From NCBI RefSeq assembly GCF_000143765.1, contig NZ_GL379770.1, positions 1,514,903 through 1,578,902 on the forward strand: a DNA stretch of 64,000 nt, in the 5' to 3' direction. Source of the stretch: Sphingobacterium spiritivorum ATCC 33861 (GTDB lineage: Bacteria; Bacteroidota; Bacteroidia; Sphingobacteriales; Sphingobacteriaceae). A program made the position numbers and the translations under genes. Positions 35,957-44,451 of the stretch are shown in pieces. The first letter of the stretch is position 1. Every line of letters starts with the position of its first letter. A model generated the notes under the pieces. That model searched no databases, was not told the origin of the DNA, and saw only the letters and a program-made list of their open reading frames with translations.

Positions 35957-36580
35957 AGGTAGATAAAATATCCCTTTTTAGCCTTAAAATTACATGAAAC
36001 TTATATGAATAAATTTGGGTTATTTTTCGGATTTTAAGAAGAAGACCCAGGTTATGGATTTTTAAGTTGCATAGCTACTTTTCTCACTTTTTTCTACATA
36101 TTCTGCTAATAAATTCTCTCCTTTTTTAAGGAGAGATCCCGGTTTTACCGGGAGAGAGGTTTATTCGTGTATAATTAACTGTTTACTAATTATTAAAAGA
36201 ATACGGGATTCTTTTGCCGGTGAGGACACCGGCAAACGCGGTTAGGACTAAAGAATCTTCTTCTGAAGGAACTGCTACTTTTATTAAATGATGCATAGTG
36301 TTAGTTTACGTTATACCTACAGAATTCTCTCCTTTTTAAGGAGAGATCCCGGTTTTACCGGGAGAGGGGTTTAATTGTATATGATTGACTGTTTACTAAT
36401 TATTAAAAGAATACGTGATTCTTTTGCCGGAGAGGGCACCGGCAAACGCGGTTGGTATTGAAGGATAGAGGTTTATTCGTGTATAATTAACTGTTTACCA
36501 ATTATTAAAAGAATACGGGATTCAGCTGCCGGTGAGGACAGCCGGCAAATGCATTGAGAATTAAGAGACATTAGCTCTAT
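35957..36580. other. gene-free interval with three repeat units
   Basis: 624 bases between two reverse-strand genes. No credible coding frame is present. Most of it is the repeat array at 36113-36560. The segment before 36113 presumably contains the promoter for the split 5'-nucleotidase genes. Confidence 0.6.
36113..36560. repeat. tandem array of two-module hairpin repeats
   Basis: Module 1 (36113-36163 and 36323-36373) is a pair of hairpins: CTCTCCTT with AAGGAGAG, then TCCCGG with CCGGGA around TTTTA. Module 2 (about 36164-36243, 36374-36453 and 36476-36552) runs from TATAATTAACTGTTTAC to a GC-rich hairpin, TTTGCCGGTG with CACCGGCAAA around AGGA at 36213-36236, then CGCGGTT. The third copy lacks most of module 1 and has drifted (GCTGCCGG...CAGCCGGC). 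Related modules lie at 6964-7130 in the other order. The units resemble interspersed REP-like elements. Confidence 0.85.
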
Positions 36581-37201
36581 TTATCTATCTGTATCCTTAA
36601 CTATTGTTCGGAAGGTAAGATTGATACGCGGACCAAAAATACGTTTGGTAGGAGGCAGGCGGTGCATCCAATGGGTCTGGGTAGTTCCTTTCATGACAAG
36701 CAGACTTCCGTGCTCCAGCACCATAGCGATCATTTGTTTAGTCTCTTTATGCTTGAAGGCAAATTTACGTTCAGCGCCAAAACTCATGGAAGCTATAGCT
36801 CCGTTTTTTTTAAGATCTTTCTCGCCGTCACTGTGCCAGGCCATGCCTTCCTCTCCGCTGTGATACAGGTTTAACAGGCATGAATTGTATTTTTCTCCGG
36901 TATGTTTTTCGGCTATCTGTTTCAGCTTTAACAAATCTTCTGTCCAGGGAAGGGCTGATTTGGTGATATTAGAATACGTATATGAAAAAGTCTCATCACC
37001 ATACCAGGCCACTTTTCTTTTTGTTTCTATATGCTTTCCGAATATTACAGCCTGATCATTTTTCCAGGCAATATGCTGAAGCAGGCGTTCATAATATTCA
37101 GATGCTTCCTGTACAGACAGTACCGTGCCGTAATAATATACTTCACCGTCTTGTGGTAGTAGATTTCGTGATTTATAACTTTGATCCTCAAATAATTTCA
37201 T
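36581..37201 (-). CDS. alkB: AlkB-like 2-oxoglutarate/Fe(II)-dependent dioxygenase
   Basis: 206-residue enzyme that would reverse 1-methyladenine and 3-methylcytosine damage. From Met at 37201 the iron ligands are His123 and Asp125 (MAWHSDGE) and His180 (HWMHRL), and the 2-oxoglutarate-binding Arg residues lie in GPRINLTFR (192-198). Start 37201 is chosen because AAGAAGA sits just upstream and it avoids overlap with the Ada-like gene; the frame is open to 37252. It lies 22 bases after that gene, so the two alkylation-repair genes form an operon. Confidence 0.93.
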   Translation of the reverse strand: MKLFEDQSYKSRNLLPQDGEVYYYGTVLSVQEASEYYERLLQHIAWKNDQAVIFGKHIETKRKVAWYGDETFSYTYSNITKSALPWTEDLLKLKQIAEKHTGEKYNSCLLNLYHSGEEGMAWHSDGEKDLKKNGAIASMSFGAERKFAFKHKETKQMIAMVLEHGSLLVMKGTTQTHWMHRLPPTKRIFGPRINLTFRTIVKDTDR

Positions 37202-37223
37202 GTCTTCTTCTTTCGGAATAATT

Positions 37224-38078
37224 CTAATCAGCGGCAGTTTCCTGAAGAGCACTTTCCCATCCTATAATAGCGGTTTTACGGGTTGGTCCCCACATATATC
37301 CGCCTATGCTGCCTGTTGACTGGATGACGCGATGGCAGGGAATCAGAAAAGCTACAGGATTGCTTCCTATTGCTGTTCCAACAGCTCTTGACGCTTTGGT
37401 ATTTCCGATTTCTTTCGCCAGTTGTCCATATGTCGCCAATTGTCCCATAGGTATTTTTAATAACGTTTCCCAGACTTTTAACTGAAAGGGAGTTCCCTTG
37501 AGGTGCAATTTGATTTCCGATAGCCTGGACCAGTCGTGTTGGAAGATCAGCGCTGCATGCTCTTGCATACTGTCTGTTCCTGTTATTAGTGAAGCATTAG
37601 GAAAACGCTGACGCAATTGCTCTGTGCCATCCTCTTCATGCTCCGCAAAACCCATAAAGCAAATGCCCTTTTCTGTAGATCCGATTATGAGTTTCCCAAA
37701 CGGGCTATCGGTAAAACTATAGCGGATAAGAAGGTTTTTTCCACCGTTTTTATATTCTGCAGGAGTCATTCCTTCTATCTTAATAAAAAGGTCGTGCAGA
37801 CGGCTTGTACTGGATAAGCCCGTATCATAGGTGGCGTCAAACAGCGAAATCCGGCTGTCCTCCCTTAAAAGTTTTTTGGCGTGTTCTACAGATATATATT
37901 GTAAGAATTTTTTAGGACTTGTTCCCGCCCAGGAGGCAAACATGCGTTGAAAATGTGCCGGGCTTACATGAATGTGCGCAGCTATTTCCTCAACGGAGGG
38001 TTGCGCCTTGAAATGATCACGGATATAGGTGATTGCATTTGCTATACGCTGATAATCTACTTCTTGTTGTGTGTCCAT
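37224..38078 (-). CDS. AraC-type regulator fused to methylated-DNA-cysteine methyltransferase (Ada-like)
   Basis: 284 residues from Met at 38078 (in-frame ATG at 38087 also possible). The first 100 residues are an AraC helix-turn-helix domain (VEEIAAHIHVSPAHFQRMFASWAGTSP). The rest is an O6-alkylguanine-DNA alkyltransferase with acceptor Cys248 in IPCHRVI and the preceding SRAVGTAIGSNP DNA-binding helix. It lacks the N-terminal Zn-Cys4 domain of E. coli Ada that senses methyl-phosphotriesters, so how it is activated is unclear. It is followed by alkB. Confidence 0.9.
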   Translation of the reverse strand: MDTQQEVDYQRIANAITYIRDHFKAQPSVEEIAAHIHVSPAHFQRMFASWAGTSPKKFLQYISVEHAKKLLREDSRISLFDATYDTGLSSTSRLHDLFIKIEGMTPAEYKNGGKNLLIRYSFTDSPFGKLIIGSTEKGICFMGFAEHEEDGTEQLRQRFPNASLITGTDSMQEHAALIFQHDWSRLSEIKLHLKGTPFQLKVWETLLKIPMGQLATYGQLAKEIGNTKASRAVGTAIGSNPVAFLIPCHRVIQSTGSIGGYMWGPTRKTAIIGWESALQETAAD

Positions 38079-38123
38079 AATAATCATTTTATAAGACAAA
38101 TATCCGCATGTTCTTTGTCTTAT

Positions 38124-38161
38124 AAAATCCGGATACTGCTATTTTTCAGTATCCGGATTTT
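38124..38161. terminator. 15-base perfect hairpin before the Ada-like gene
   Basis: AAAATCCGGATACTG at 38124-38138 and CAGTATCCGGATTTT at 38147-38161 pair perfectly. The stop codon of the 38139-38537 gene falls in the loop. On the reverse strand it separates that gene from the Ada-like gene. Confidence 0.82.
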
Positions 38162-38537
38162 CATTGTTGTTCACCTTATTACTGTCCATCTCTCTTTTGA
38201 GCAAATAATACCTCCTATTTGGGTCGCCTTCAGAAACAATTGGTGCGGAAAAAACCACAGTCCAGCCCAATTCAGCCATAACATTGATTCCTTCAATTAC
38301 ACTTTTGAATTTTGTGGTATTTGTTTTCGGATTCATCAATAGTTTCCGTGCATCTTTATCAAATCCTGCGCCGGTATCAATAGCGATCTCCAAAAGGTTG
38401 GAAAGTAACTTTTCAAAAGGAATGATCATACAATACTCTTCCTTTTGTTTATGATTTTGCTTTGTCTGCTGAGAAAAACCGAGTGATACTACCGTTAGCA
38501 ATATACAGGTAAACAGATATTTTTTTACATAATACAT
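38139..38537 (-). CDS. small exported protein of unknown function
   Basis: 132-residue protein with a signal peptide (VKKYLFTCILLTVVSLGFSQ). The mature part of about 110 residues has a helical stretch (EKLLSNLLEIAIDTGAGFDKDARKLL) and a mixed segment (GWTVVFSAPIVSEGDPNRRYYLLKREMD). I do not recognise a family. The gene starts 4 bases after the carboxylase gene stop, so it is probably transcribed from the carboxylase promoter, but no functional link is known. Its 3' end forms one arm of a terminator. Confidence 0.7.
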   Translation of the reverse strand: MYYVKKYLFTCILLTVVSLGFSQQTKQNHKQKEEYCMIIPFEKLLSNLLEIAIDTGAGFDKDARKLLMNPKTNTTKFKSVIEGINVMAELGWTVVFSAPIVSEGDPNRRYYLLKREMDSNKVNNNENPDTEK

Positions 38538-38541
38538 CTCC

Positions 38542-40149
38542 TTAAGTTTGAATTACACCTACATTGTATCGTTCTGTGATCGGGGCATGGTTTGCCGCTT
38601 CAATTCCCATACTGATTACTTTTCGTGTTTCGTCCGGATGAATAACACCATCAACCCACAGTCGAGCAGCTGCGTAGTACGGACTTAGCTGTTCGTTGTA
38701 CTTGTCTTCAATACTTTTTAAAAGTTCCTGTTGTTCTGCCTCTGTAATCGATACTCCTTTGCTTTTTAAAGCGGCATCCTGTATCTGCAAAAGTGTTTTT
38801 CCTGCTGCAGCTCCGCTCATGACCGCAATTTGTGCTGTAGGCCATGCGTAAATAAGGCGGGGATCGTAAGCTTTGCCGCACATCGCATAATTACCAGCTC
38901 CATAGCTGTTGCCAATCATAAAAGTAAATTTAGGAACAACCGAATTAGCCATTGCATTTACCATTTTGGCACCATCTTTAATAATGCCACCATGCTCAGA
39001 ACGGCTTCCGACCATAAATCCTGTTACATCCTGGAAAAATACTAATGGAATAGATTGCTGATTACAGTTCATAATAAACCGTGCAGCCTTGTCTGCCGAA
39101 TCGCTGTAAATAACACCGCCCATCTGCATTTCGACTGATCCTCCTGCTTTTTTTGCTTTCACTACCTCACGCTGATTGGCTACAATACCGATGGCCCAGC
39201 CATCTACCCGCGCCAAACCGCAGACAATGGTCTTGCCGTAATCTTTTTTGTATTCTTCAAATGTATTTTCATCGACAATAGCTTCAATTATGCGCTTCAT
39301 ATCGTAGGGCTTTGTCCGGTCCAGAGGCATAATGTCGGTGATTTGCCCCGCTGTGGAAGCCGGTTTTGAAGGTTCTTTTCTGCTAAACTGTGCTTTCGGC
39401 TGTTCGCCGAATTTATCTATTACCTGTTTGATAGCGTCCAGACAGGCTTCATCTGTTGGATATTTATTGTCCGTAACGCCGGATATTTCGGAATGTGTGG
39501 CCGCTCCGCCCAGTGTTTCAGCATCTACTGTTTCTCCAATGGATGATTTGACCAGATATGGGCCTGCAAGGAATACAGATCCCGTACCTTCTACTATAAA
39601 TGCATAGTCTGACATGATCGGAAGGTAAGCTCCACCAGCTACGCAACTTCCCATTATAGCAGCCAGTTGCGGAATACCCATAGAGGACATTTTTGCATTA
39701 TTTCTGAAAATGCGTCCGAAATGCTCTTTATCGGGAAATATTTCATCCTGCATCGGCAGGAATACGCCAGCAGAATCTACCAGATAGATAATTGGAATGT
39801 GATTTTCCATAGCTATCTCCTGAGCACGTAGATTTTTTTTACAACTGATCGGAAACCATGCTCCGGCCTTGACTGTTGCGTCGTTAGAAACGATAACGCA
39901 TTGTTTTCCTTGTACATATCCTAATACACATACCGCACCGCCATTGGGGCAGCCACCCTCATCTTCATACATACCATCTCCTGCAAATATACCTATCTCC
40001 AGAAAGTCACGATTGGCATCCAGTAAGTAATGTATGCGTTCCCAGGCGGTAAGTTTACCCTTTTGTTTGTGCTTCTCAATTTTATCCAGTCCACCGCCTA
40101 ATGCCAGTGTCTCTTTCTTTTTGTTTAAAACATCAATTAAGTTGTTCAT
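38542..40149 (-). CDS. acyl-CoA carboxylase beta subunit, methylcrotonyl-CoA carboxylase type
   Basis: 535-residue carboxyltransferase subunit from Met at 40149. The two crotonase-fold halves are complete: GGACVCVLGYVQGKQ-like N-half with GAWFPIS, YLVDSAGVFLP, AAIMGSCVAGGAYLP, and C-half with FFQDVTGFMVGSRSEHGGIIKDGAK and SYGAGNYAMCGKAY. It would move carboxyl from biotin to 3-methylcrotonyl-CoA, or propionyl-CoA. The leucine-pathway genes on the opposite strand favour methylcrotonyl-CoA. No biotin carboxylase or biotin-carrier gene is in the window, so the alpha subunit must be elsewhere. Confidence 0.9.
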   Translation of the reverse strand: MNNLIDVLNKKKETLALGGGLDKIEKHKQKGKLTAWERIHYLLDANRDFLEIGIFAGDGMYEDEGGCPNGGAVCVLGYVQGKQCVIVSNDATVKAGAWFPISCKKNLRAQEIAMENHIPIIYLVDSAGVFLPMQDEIFPDKEHFGRIFRNNAKMSSMGIPQLAAIMGSCVAGGAYLPIMSDYAFIVEGTGSVFLAGPYLVKSSIGETVDAETLGGAATHSEISGVTDNKYPTDEACLDAIKQVIDKFGEQPKAQFSRKEPSKPASTAGQITDIMPLDRTKPYDMKRIIEAIVDENTFEEYKKDYGKTIVCGLARVDGWAIGIVANQREVVKAKKAGGSVEMQMGGVIYSDSADKAARFIMNCNQQSIPLVFFQDVTGFMVGSRSEHGGIIKDGAKMVNAMANSVVPKFTFMIGNSYGAGNYAMCGKAYDPRLIYAWPTAQIAVMSGAAAGKTLLQIQDAALKSKGVSITEAEQQELLKSIEDKYNEQLSPYYAAARLWVDGVIHPDETRKVISMGIEAANHAPITERYNVGVIQT

Positions 40150-40235
40150 TTGCAATTTTGGTTTATAAGGGGTGTTTGCATTAATAATTTCTTAATATGG
40201 GATAAAAATAAAACAATATTTTGATATTTTTGTAA

Positions 40236-40264
40236 TTGTATATATAATGGTTTGTATATATTTG
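40236..40264 (+). promoter_or_regulatory. promoter of the leucine-degradation operon
   Basis: TTG at 40236-40238 and TATATTTG at 40257-40264 are separated by 18 bases, matching the Bacteroidota -33/-7 pattern. The dehydrogenase start lies 43 bases further on. Confidence 0.55.
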
Positions 40265-40307
40265 ATTCGAAAATCACCAAAAATTATAAACAAGTAAATA
40301 GTAAATT

Positions 40308-41459
40308 ATGTTTGTCGCTAATGTAGACCAGATGGAGTTAATCAGGCAGAGTGCTGCTGATTTTGCAACGAATTTTATTAAACCACATATCATGGAGTGG
40401 GATGAGGCTCAAACCTTTCCCGTAGAGCTGTTCAGGAAGATGGGATCTTATGGTTTCATGGGAATTATTGTGCCTGAGGAATACGGCGGTGCAGGACTGG
40501 GCTACCAGGAATATATTACTATTCTGGATGAAATATCTAAAGTGTGCGGATCTATAGGTCTTTCGGTAGCTGCACACAATTCGCTTTGTACCAATCATAT
40601 ATTGAGTTTTGCGAATGAGGAGCAAAAGAAAAAATACTTACCTAAACTGGCTACAGCAGAGTGGATCGGTGCATGGGGATTGACAGAAACAGGATCCGGA
40701 TCCGATGCCGGAGGTCTGACAACTGTTGCCGAGCGGGATGGCGATTATTTTATCCTGAACGGCTCTAAGAATTTTATTACGCATGCCATCAGTTCTGAAG
40801 TTGCTGTTGTCATTACCCGAACCGGTCAAAAAGGTGATAAAAAAGGAAAGACTGCTTTTATCATCGAAAAGGGTACCCCAGGATTTTCGGCAGGAAAGAA
40901 AGAAAACAAATTAGGAATGCGCGCCTCAGAAACAGCATGTTTATTCTTTGATAACTGCAGAGTACATAAGGATCAGATCGTTGGTGAAGAGGGACAGGGT
41001 TTTGTACAGGCACTAAAGCTACTGGATGGAGGGCGCATCTCTATTGCAGCATTATCTCTGGGCATAGCGCGTGGTGCTTATGAGTGCGCATTGAAATATG
41101 CGAATGAACGAGAACAATTTAATCAGAAAATATTTGATTTTCAGGCGGTAGGGTTTAAATTAGCAGAAATGGCAACGCAGGTAGAAGCTGCAGAACTTCT
41201 GACCCGTCAGGCTGCATTTTTAAAAGAATCGGGTACGAAATCTTCAAAAATCAGTGCAATGGCGAAGTTGTATGCTTCTGAAGCGGCTGTAGAAGTGTCG
41301 AATGAAAGTGTACAGATTTTTGGTGGATACGGATTTACGAAAGACTATCCTGCAGAAAAGTACTTCAGAGATGCCAAATTATGTACCATCGGAGAAGGAA
41401 CGTCCAGTATCCAGAAAATGGTCATAGCAAGAGAAATTCAAAAAGATGCCAGATCTTAA
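40308..41459 (+). CDS. acyl-CoA dehydrogenase (candidate isovaleryl-CoA dehydrogenase)
   Basis: 383-residue flavoenzyme. The family signatures AWGLTETGSGSDAGG near 120-134 and the C-terminal QIFGGYGFTKDYPAEKYFRDAK are present. The neighbours (HMG-CoA lyase, hydratase, carboxylase) suggest isovaleryl-CoA as substrate. However, the catalytic Glu sits in IGEGTSSIQ (about residue 363), the position used by short- and medium-chain dehydrogenases, whereas isovaleryl-CoA dehydrogenases usually have Gly or Ala there. A short-chain or branched-chain substrate is therefore open. The next gene overlaps its end by 14 bases. Confidence 0.88.
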   Translation: MFVANVDQMELIRQSAADFATNFIKPHIMEWDEAQTFPVELFRKMGSYGFMGIIVPEEYGGAGLGYQEYITILDEISKVCGSIGLSVAAHNSLCTNHILSFANEEQKKKYLPKLATAEWIGAWGLTETGSGSDAGGLTTVAERDGDYFILNGSKNFITHAISSEVAVVITRTGQKGDKKGKTAFIIEKGTPGFSAGKKENKLGMRASETACLFFDNCRVHKDQIVGEEGQGFVQALKLLDGGRISIAALSLGIARGAYECALKYANEREQFNQKIFDFQAVGFKLAEMATQVEAAELLTRQAAFLKESGTKSSKISAMAKLYASEAAVEVSNESVQIFGGYGFTKDYPAEKYFRDAKLCTIGEGTSSIQKMVIAREIQKDARS

Positions 41460-42294
41460 TCAAAATATCACATTAGTAGAGTGTCCGCGTGATGCCATTC
41501 AGGGATTACATGGACAAATATCTACAGAAAAGAAAGTAGCGTATATTAATTTTCTGATTCGTACAGGATTGTTTGAATGTATAGATTTCGGAAGTTTTGT
41601 ATCTCCTGTCGCTGTACCTCAGATGGCAGATACAGAAGCTGTTGTCCGGCAGCTGGATCTGATCAATGATACCAGACTTTTGGCTATTGTGGTGAATGAG
41701 AAAGGAGTGGAGCGGGCTACTGCTTTTGAGCAGATTCATTATCTGGGCTATCCTTTTTCAATATCGGAAGAGTTTCAACGCCGCAATACCAACGCAAATC
41801 TGCAACAGTCCTTTGAGCGACTGAAATATATTGTCGAACGCACCAAAGCGGGGGGCAAGGAGCCTGTCGTTTATATTTCTATGGCATTTGGTAATCCATA
41901 TAAGGAGATCTGGAGCGAACAACTGGTTATTGACTGGCTGGGCAATATAGCTGAATTAGGAGTCACCCGTTTCTCGCTGGCCGATACCACGGGTGAGGCT
42001 TCTGTAGAACAGATCGACAGCCTGTTTCATAAGGTATATGAATTGTTCACCGAATTGCATATCGGGGCACACTTTCACTCTACCAAACTGAATAGTATGG
42101 CAAAAATAAAAGCTGCTTTTGATTCCGGATGTAAAACATTTGACGGTGCGATGTTAGGATATGGAGGCTGTCCGTTTGCAAAAGATGATCTTGTCGGGAA
42201 TATTGCTATGGAAGATCTATTGTTGTTCTTTGGGAGAGGTAATGCGCCACAGATTGAAGAATTGAAACAACAGTTTAATACCTTAATCAGTTAA
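41446..42294 (+). CDS. hydroxymethylglutaryl-CoA lyase
   Basis: 282-residue TIM-barrel lyase that splits 3-hydroxy-3-methylglutaryl-CoA into acetyl-CoA and acetoacetate, the last step of leucine breakdown. The N-terminal VECPRDAIQG carries the catalytic Arg and Asp, AHFHSTKLNS holds the metal-binding His pair, and GAMLGYGGCPFA carries the catalytic Cys of the HMGL signature. Translation is coupled to the upstream gene through a 14-base overlap, and the hydratase begins 2 bases downstream. Confidence 0.93.
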   Translation: MPDLNQNITLVECPRDAIQGLHGQISTEKKVAYINFLIRTGLFECIDFGSFVSPVAVPQMADTEAVVRQLDLINDTRLLAIVVNEKGVERATAFEQIHYLGYPFSISEEFQRRNTNANLQQSFERLKYIVERTKAGGKEPVVYISMAFGNPYKEIWSEQLVIDWLGNIAELGVTRFSLADTTGEASVEQIDSLFHKVYELFTELHIGAHFHSTKLNSMAKIKAAFDSGCKTFDGAMLGYGGCPFAKDDLVGNIAMEDLLLFFGRGNAPQIEELKQQFNTLIS

Positions 42295-42296
42295 TT

Positions 42297-43082
42297 ATGA
42301 ATAGCGTTTCCTATCATTTTATCCGTACCCATATAACAGATCATGTGTTTTACCTCACGCTGGCGCGTCCCGGCAAACGCAATGCCTTCACGCCAACTAT
42401 GGTCAATGAGATACGGCATGCTTTGCAGGAAGCAAATACGGACACAGCGGTACGTGTTGTCGTTATAAAAGCTGAGGGACCGGTATTCTGTGCGGGAATG
42501 GATCTCAAAGCATTTGAAAATCCGGAGGCCGACACCTTAAATCCGGATATTACGAATACAGATATCTCTCTGGGAGCAGTCATCGCCGAACTCAACAAAC
42601 CTTCTGTCTGCATTATTGAGGGTGATGTCTATGCCGGAGGTTTTCTTATCTTTCTGGAATGTACATATGTTTTTGCGAAGCAAAGTGTACGGTTCGCTCT
42701 GCCGGAAGTACGCATCGGCATATTTCCGTTTCAGGTACTGGCTTCTTTGCTGAAACATCTGCCGGATGCTAAAGCCATGGATCTCTGCATACGAGGCACT
42801 TCTTTTACAGCCTCACAGGCACATGAACTTGGATTAGTTACAGATTTTGTGGAAAATGAAGATGATCATAAGATCAAAATGCTGATTGCCGATCTGATAA
42901 TGGGTGCTCCCTTAGCTATCCGGAAAGGTTTTGAAGCACTGAAACAAATAAAGGAACTGGCAGCTACAGATCGCTATGCTTATCTTTTAAAAGTATTGCA
43001 TGAACTGAAAGACTCTGAAGATGCGAAAGAAGGACTTGCTGCTCAGCGTGATAAACGTCCGCCGGAATGGAAAAATCGTTAA
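42297..43082 (+). CDS. enoyl-CoA hydratase/isomerase family protein, methylglutaconyl-CoA hydratase candidate
   Basis: 261-residue crotonase-fold protein. The oxyanion-hole segment VFCAGMDLKAF is present, and Glu in ALPEVRIGIFP matches the second catalytic Glu of hydratases. In the first-Glu region, IEGDVYAGGFLIFLEC, the usual GGGxE reads AGGFL, so that catalytic Glu seems to be absent. In the leucine operon the expected job is hydration of 3-methylglutaconyl-CoA, but a one-Glu enzyme could be an isomerase or act on another substrate. It is the last gene, followed by a terminator. Confidence 0.83.
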   Translation: MNSVSYHFIRTHITDHVFYLTLARPGKRNAFTPTMVNEIRHALQEANTDTAVRVVVIKAEGPVFCAGMDLKAFENPEADTLNPDITNTDISLGAVIAELNKPSVCIIEGDVYAGGFLIFLECTYVFAKQSVRFALPEVRIGIFPFQVLASLLKHLPDAKAMDLCIRGTSFTASQAHELGLVTDFVENEDDHKIKMLIADLIMGAPLAIRKGFEALKQIKELAATDRYAYLLKVLHELKDSEDAKEGLAAQRDKRPPEWKNR

Positions 43083-43106
43083 TCTTTTGTGTGATGAAAA
43101 TAGAAA

Positions 43107-43133
43107 AGGGATATTCAAATACTGAATATCCCT
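43107..43133. terminator. bidirectional terminator between hydratase and DUF4374 genes
   Basis: AGGGATATTCA at 43107-43117 and TGAATATCCCT at 43123-43133 pair perfectly around AATAC. On the reverse strand it is followed by TTTTC. Confidence 0.82.
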
Positions 43134-43161
43134 CATATAACTGCTAATATGTATATACCGG

Positions 43162-44403
43162 TTAGTAGGTCAGTCTGTGAATACCGTTAATCGTTCCACC
43201 TTCAACTTTCAAACCTTGTGTAGCTGTGTTTGTCGCTGTATCAAAGATGTAGACATAGCTGTCTCCGGTATCTAATGTCAAACCTACATACGCTTTAGTA
43301 CCGTCTTCAGAAAGTGCACCATAGTTGCTGGAAGTCGTACCTGAGATGTTAACCGGAGCGCCTGTAACCCAGGTAACCGTTTGTGCATATACATCTGCAA
43401 TCGCAAATTTAACGCCTACAGTAGATTTGGATTGCGCATAAGATTGCACCAGGAATTTGCCTTTACCTATGTAACGCGCTGAATTGATTTTAAAACCATT
43501 TGTTTTTTGTTCAAAATTAAAGAAATAGCTTTTGTCAAATTCTGTCGTTCCTTTTTTGATACGAACGATAGCCGACGGATTTTTTGATACAATGTTTTCT
43601 CCGATTTTTACAGTAGCTCCCGAAAAACCATATGCATCTCCCTGTTCGTCTACAAATAATCCGTTTTTGAAGTACCCTCCCAGATAACTGGTACGGTTAT
43701 CCTTGATTACTTTTTCGACTTTCAGATCAGGGAAAGATAATACAGCAACCCAGGTACTGTCCGGGTAAGCTGTTCCGAAGGTGTCTCCACAGCATCCTTT
43801 TATACTCATATAAGGAGCCAGTAATTTATCTCCGAACTGGGTAGCCCATGTAAAGTGGGCACGTTCGCCATTACCCGCTAACTTGACAATATTGATTTCC
43901 TTATCTGCCTTGATACCCGGATTGACGGCATCAATACGGTAGACAAGTGAATTTTCGTTTCCGGAACGGGGAACTTTGAATAAGACAAGTTCATTATTCA
44001 TCGGTGCAAATACCTGAACAGTCTCCGTAACAAAATTGGAAACTTTTACAAGTTTGCCATCTGCATTTAAGGCATATGAAGTAACAGCACCCGGATTACC
44101 CTGTCCGTACAGCATACTGAAGAATTTATTTTGGTTGACGACATAGTATCTCCATGTTCCGTCCTGTTCGATACCATTTCCTTTGGTCGTGATAGAGCCT
44201 TTGGTCAGGTCATCAGTTGTCAGCAGATAATCTGCAGTTCCTGCTTCTGCACTTGTAGGGTGAGCTGCAATAACATATTTTACTTTATTTCCTTCACCCG
44301 GGGTAATGGTTGTGTCGATATTCCTTTTGTCTTTGGAACAGGCATTAAAACCTATTAGGGCAGTAGCTGAAAGTAAAGTTAGACTTTTAAATGTTCTGAT
44401 CAT
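43162..44403 (-). CDS. DUF4374 lipoprotein (XusB-like)
   Basis: 413-residue predicted surface lipoprotein. The signal peptide ends at a lipobox Cys (ALIGFNAC, Cys22). The mature protein has repeated beta blades such as KYVIAAHPTSAEAGTADYLLTTDDL, RIDAVNPGIKADKEINIVKL and NYGALSEDGTKAYVGL, consistent with a beta-propeller. It belongs to DUF4374, the family to which I assign the Bacteroides siderophore-binding lipoprotein XusB from memory. It follows the TonB receptor gene on the same strand after 48 bases. A role in capturing a metal-siderophore complex for the receptor is inferred. Confidence 0.85.
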   Translation of the reverse strand: MIRTFKSLTLLSATALIGFNACSKDKRNIDTTITPGEGNKVKYVIAAHPTSAEAGTADYLLTTDDLTKGSITTKGNGIEQDGTWRYYVVNQNKFFSMLYGQGNPGAVTSYALNADGKLVKVSNFVTETVQVFAPMNNELVLFKVPRSGNENSLVYRIDAVNPGIKADKEINIVKLAGNGERAHFTWATQFGDKLLAPYMSIKGCCGDTFGTAYPDSTWVAVLSFPDLKVEKVIKDNRTSYLGGYFKNGLFVDEQGDAYGFSGATVKIGENIVSKNPSAIVRIKKGTTEFDKSYFFNFEQKTNGFKINSARYIGKGKFLVQSYAQSKSTVGVKFAIADVYAQTVTWVTGAPVNISGTTSSNYGALSEDGTKAYVGLTLDTGDSYVYIFDTATNTATQGLKVEGGTINGIHRLTY

Positions 44404-44451
44404 GAGTATGTAATTTTAGTTGTTAATATTATTTTGAGTTGTAAAAAAAAT

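Noticed and set aside
36113..36560. Regularly spaced repeats that could suggest a CRISPR array.
   Set aside because: Units are long, few and contain internal hairpins, spacers are themselves repeated, and no cas genes are present.
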